Part shown: piece after piece, positions 61,444 through 64,000 of the stretch | Numbering within the stretch: the stretch's first letter is position 1 | Layout of the letters: every line of letters starts with the position of its first letter | Assembly: GCA_963663675.1 (NCBI GenBank) | Contig: OY760498.1 | Coordinates: forward strand, 682,001-746,000 | Source: CAINVV01 sp963663675 | Lineage (GTDB): Bacteria > Bacteroidota > Bacteroidia > Bacteroidales > Prolixibacteraceae | Direction of reading: 5' to 3' | DNA: 64,000 nt | Translations under genes and position numbers: made by a program | Notes under the pieces: model-generated | The model's input: the letters and a program-made list of their open reading frames with translations, nothing else | Databases searched by the model: none | Told to the model about the DNA's origin: nothing

Positions 61444-62586
61444 TCAGAAAGGGGGAACTTTATGTTTGCTGATAGCCTCAAAATATTTTTCCAAAAGTTT
61501 CTGAGCGGCCGTAAAGGGACTTACTTTGTCGTCTGAAACCTGTGTTTCAAGATGAGAAAGTGCCGTTCTGACCGTTTTGTTATGGTAGAAATTATTTTTC
61601 AATTCCTCTTCGATAGTTTCAAACATCCAGTACCTTGACTGTGAGGCGCGTCTTTCAGAAAAATAGCCATTCTCCTTAACAAGGGCGAAATATTCCCGGA
61701 GGGTGTCCCAAATTTCGCTGATGCCGGTTTTCTTCAGGGAGGAACAGGTTTTCACCAAGGGAGTCCAGCCGGACGGCGAGGGAGGGAAAAGATGCAAGGC
61801 ATTGCGGTACAGGGTGGCAGCACTGTTGGCACGGTTGATGTTATCTCCGTCAGCTTTGTTGATGACGATGGCATCCGCCATCTCCATGATACCTCGTTTG
61901 ATACCCTGCAATTCATCCCCTGCGCCTGCAATCTGAAGGAGCAGGAAAAAATCGACCATGGAATGAACAACAGTTTCGGACTGGCCAACTCCGACTGTTT
62001 CAATGAGAATGGTGTCAAAACCTGCAGCTTCGCACAATAGAATAGTTTCACGGGTTTTTCGGGCCACGCCTCCCAGTGACCCGGATGACGGACTTGGCCT
62101 GATATAGGCGTTAGGATCGGATGATAACTCTTCCATCCGGGTTTTGTCGCCCAGAATTGATCCTTTTGAGCGCTCAGAACTAGGATCAATAGCCAGCACT
62201 GCCAGCTTTCTGCCGTTCGAGGTGAGATAAGTCCCGAACGATTCAATAAAAGTACTCTTCCCTGCTCCAGGTACCCCGGTAATGCCTATGCGAAATGATT
62301 TTCCAGAATAAGGGAGGCAGCTGCCAATAATTTTCTGGGACATTTGCTGATGCTCCTGCCTGTTGCTCTCAACCAATGTTACAGCTCTGCTTAAAATGGT
62401 CCTGTTTCCCTGTAGAATGCCTTCAATATATTCATCGACACTTAATTCTCTGCGGATGCTCTTCTTCAGAAAGCGGTGAACAGAGTCAGTGTTGACAGCC
62501 TCAGGCTGCTCAATGCCCTTCCTTACCTTGAGACCGATAAAGGCAGGATCATCTTCAGGATGATGAAAATCGGAAGGTTTCGTCAT
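61444..62586 (-). CDS. meaB: Methylmalonyl-CoA mutase-associated GTPase MeaB
   Basis: A G-protein chaperone that loads and protects the adenosylcobalamin of methylmalonyl-CoA mutase. The start is taken as the ATG at 62586 (380 aa, MTKPSDFHH). Longer starts read through sequence with no family match. Motifs are GITGVPGAGKSTF (P-loop), DPSSERSKGSILGDKTRM, LIETVGVGQSE and NKADGDN. The mutase genes are not in this window, but MeaB implies a succinate-propionate route elsewhere in the genome. Confidence 0.94.
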   Translation of the reverse strand: MTKPSDFHHPEDDPAFIGLKVRKGIEQPEAVNTDSVHRFLKKSIRRELSVDEYIEGILQGNRTILSRAVTLVESNRQEHQQMSQKIIGSCLPYSGKSFRIGITGVPGAGKSTFIESFGTYLTSNGRKLAVLAIDPSSERSKGSILGDKTRMEELSSDPNAYIRPSPSSGSLGGVARKTRETILLCEAAGFDTILIETVGVGQSETVVHSMVDFFLLLQIAGAGDELQGIKRGIMEMADAIVINKADGDNINRANSAATLYRNALHLFPPSPSGWTPLVKTCSSLKKTGISEIWDTLREYFALVKENGYFSERRASQSRYWMFETIEEELKNNFYHNKTVRTALSHLETQVSDDKVSPFTAAQKLLEKYFEAISKHKVPPF

Positions 62587-62618
62587 CTTTTGTAGTGTTA
62601 TGCTTTGGTATATATTAA

Positions 62619-62779
62619 ATAATGAGGGTATCTTAAAAGTTATAAAATCAAACCGCTGAGACCACAAAGGAATTTCGCAGAGGTCGCAAAGGTATTTATA
62701 ATAATATCTTAGCTTTGTGAACTTTGCGCCTTCTTTGTGTTCTTTGCGGTTAAATGAACTTTTGAGATACCCTCATTAT
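62619..62779. mobile_element. MITE-like element with about 22-bp terminal inverted repeats
   Basis: The ends ATAATGAGGGTATCT (62619 onward) and AGATACCCTCATTAT (to 62779) are exact reverse complements. Pairing continues through AAAAGTT/AACTTTT with a single mismatch and then more loosely to CAAACCGC/GCGGTTAA. The interior holds several CTTTGCG/CTTTGTG units typical of short intergenic repeats in Bacteroidota. There is no coding capacity. It fills most of the gap between the DUF1573 and meaB genes. No clear target-site duplication was identified. Confidence 0.65.
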
Positions 62780-62810
62780 GTTATGCCCGGGCAGTAAATA
62801 TTGGACCGGG

Positions 62811-63905
62811 TTATTTTTTTACAGCGACAACAGTGCCGGATATCCTGAGAATACTCGTGGATGCGTTCGGATCATTGGATATGATTGTGATCGTTTTATT
62901 CTGTAATCCGACTTTCCCCTGTGAATCAAAAATAACTTTCATCTCTGTTTTCTCTCCAGGTTTGACAACCTTGGATGTAGGGTTGGCAGCCGTACAGCCG
63001 CAGGAAGCCCTTACACTGCGTATCTGCAGATCGCTTTTTCCTTTGTTGAGAATTAAAAACGAATATTCAACTTTTTTCCCTTCTGTAACCTCACCAAAAT
63101 CATAAACCCTTTGGTTAAAGTCGATCATTGGAGCATTCTGAAGCTCTTGCTTGGTTAATTTTGAAAAATCTTCCTCAACGGTTGCACTCACGTTAATGCC
63201 ATAGTTGTAATTCTCTTTCCCGTTGAATACCAGGTAGACGCGTGACATTTGAAAACCAAGATCAACGACTTTTGAGCCGTCGTATGTAACACGAAAGAAA
63301 CCTGACCCTTTGGGCTTAACTGAAGCCGGAATAGCTTTAATTGTGAGATTTGCCGGGATACCTTTGAAGGCAATGTTGACAGTACTGTCTGACGTGTTGA
63401 TAAATTTTAGGGAGTCAGTCTTCACTTCATTATTTTTGATACGTACAAAGGAGAGGTTGTTGTTCAACATCCGCAGTTTGCCGACCTCAATCGGGTATTG
63501 TTGTTCCAGTGTCAGGGTCTTGGGAATTACATCACCCATGATCTTTAGCATTTTTGAGCCTGCAGGAATGTTGGCCACAACGAGAACGGTCTTGGTGAAA
63601 CTTCCCGGACGATTGAGCGGATTATAGGAGACCTTGATAAACCCGGACTTCCCGGGCAGCACAGGATCTTTACTCCATTCAGGGGTTGTACAACCACAAG
63701 ATGCATTTACCGATGATATTACAAGCGGAACTTTGCCGGTATTTGTAAAATTAAAGTTGTAATTGGCCGGACCACCCTCTTCTTTAATTTTTCCAAAATC
63801 GTGATCCATGAATTCGAAAAGCATATCGGCAGAGGTTTGTGCCATTGAGTTGAAACCCGTAAACAGGATAAGGGCTACTGTGAACAAGCGGACTGTGTAT
63901 TTCAT
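62811..63905 (-). CDS. DUF1573 domain-containing exported protein
   Basis: A 364-residue exported protein: signal peptide about 1-22 (ending SMAQ), then Ig-like beta-sandwich domains. Two DUF1573 repeats are clear, each with an ASCGCT motif (about residues 69 and 303) and a HDFGKI or YDFGEV strand at the start; the middle region is a more diverged Ig-like unit. The conserved Cys-x-Cys pairs are a family trait of unknown purpose, perhaps disulfide or metal binding. It lies upstream of meaB, separated by the MITE-like element. Confidence 0.88.
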   Translation of the reverse strand: MKYTVRLFTVALILFTGFNSMAQTSADMLFEFMDHDFGKIKEEGGPANYNFNFTNTGKVPLVISSVNASCGCTTPEWSKDPVLPGKSGFIKVSYNPLNRPGSFTKTVLVVANIPAGSKMLKIMGDVIPKTLTLEQQYPIEVGKLRMLNNNLSFVRIKNNEVKTDSLKFINTSDSTVNIAFKGIPANLTIKAIPASVKPKGSGFFRVTYDGSKVVDLGFQMSRVYLVFNGKENYNYGINVSATVEEDFSKLTKQELQNAPMIDFNQRVYDFGEVTEGKKVEYSFLILNKGKSDLQIRSVRASCGCTAANPTSKVVKPGEKTEMKVIFDSQGKVGLQNKTITIISNDPNASTSILRISGTVVAVKK

Positions 63906-64000
63906 ACGTATATAATTTATTGTTTATTTGTCATATGGAATCCTCTCTATATAATTCATCTTCCAGGTGAATGCTAGTTCATGAGGGTTTCATTGATTGA
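63906..64000. other. Right edge, upstream of the DUF1573 gene
   Basis: No gene or TAnnTTTG box is seen on either strand in these 95 nt. A promoter for the DUF1573 gene would be expected here. Confidence 0.3.

Noticed and set aside
1..64000. tRNA, rRNA, tmRNA, prophage, transposase or CRISPR-Cas genes
   Set aside because: None was recognised on either strand; intergenic regions are short and accounted for by terminators, promoters and the repeats described.

Overview
The window is ordinary chromosome from a member of the Bacteroidota, most likely Bacteroidales or Marinilabiliales. The reasons are the gene content and order (three-gene sdh/frd complex, the Bacteroidota dcw cluster ending in a YqeY gene, rprXY, purN/acpP/fabF/rnc, a 633-residue PurF-like protein, a GlsA/GlsB-type acyltransferase pair, DUF6048/DUF6452), the near absence of Shine-Dalgarno sequences, and repeated TAnnTTTG -7 promoter boxes. 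A complex II/fumarate reductase and a MeaB chaperone would fit a succinate/propionate metabolism, but that is inference. No tRNA, rRNA, CRISPR array, prophage or transposase gene was seen.

Layout. 0-4.4 kb: sdhCAB (sdhC cut by the left edge), a perfect-hairpin terminator and a conserved unknown gene. 4.8-10.6 kb: a sulfatase/LTA-synthase-like membrane enzyme, two metallophosphoesterases, and a DUF6452/DUF6048 pair on the minus strand. 10.8-20.3 kb: lepA; rprY/rprX; rnc-fabF-acpP; then, divergent, purN, ldcA, yraN, an MmcQ-like gene and an S4-domain gene. 20.4-27.8 kb, minus strand: alkaline phosphatase, patatin, U32 peptidase, an AhpD-like protein and miaB. 28.0-32.5 kb: a SPOR protein and a PurF-like protein (+), facing the GlsB/GlsA-like pair (-).

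32.9-50.2 kb is a complete division and cell wall cluster on one strand: mraZ, rsmH, ftsL-like, ftsI with PASTA, murE, mraY, murD, ftsW, murG, murC, ftsQ, ftsA, two tandem ftsZ genes and yqeY. It makes UDP-MurNAc-peptide and lipid II, flips and polymerises them, and builds the Z ring. 50.3-53.9 kb: a b561-like membrane protein with a YceI protein, a TGS-type nucleoside kinase, and a small thioredoxin/membrane pair. 54.1-57.9 kb: an MltD-like transglycosylase with uvrA. 58.1-60.0 kb: an ECF sigma factor with a protein that appears to span the envelope. 60.3-63.9 kb: a TlpA-type lipoprotein, meaB and a DUF1573 protein.

The most unusual signal is a four-copy dispersed element of 88-90 nt (10805-10893, 40945-41032, 32465-32554, 26309-26416). 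Each copy has the same orientation as the ATG that follows it, and each ends exactly at that ATG with 29-30 nt between its outer stem and the codon. It precedes lepA, ftsW, the glsA-like gene and a 17-codon orphan frame. The outer stem has a covarying base pair and the inner stem differs between copies but stays paired, so it looks like a portable structured 5' leader. Other points of interest are the tandem ftsZ genes, a 161-bp MITE-like element at 62619, DnaA-box-like sites upstream of mraZ, a TTG-started sigma gene whose start codon could be sequestered in a hairpin, and stop codons lying inside tandem repeats.
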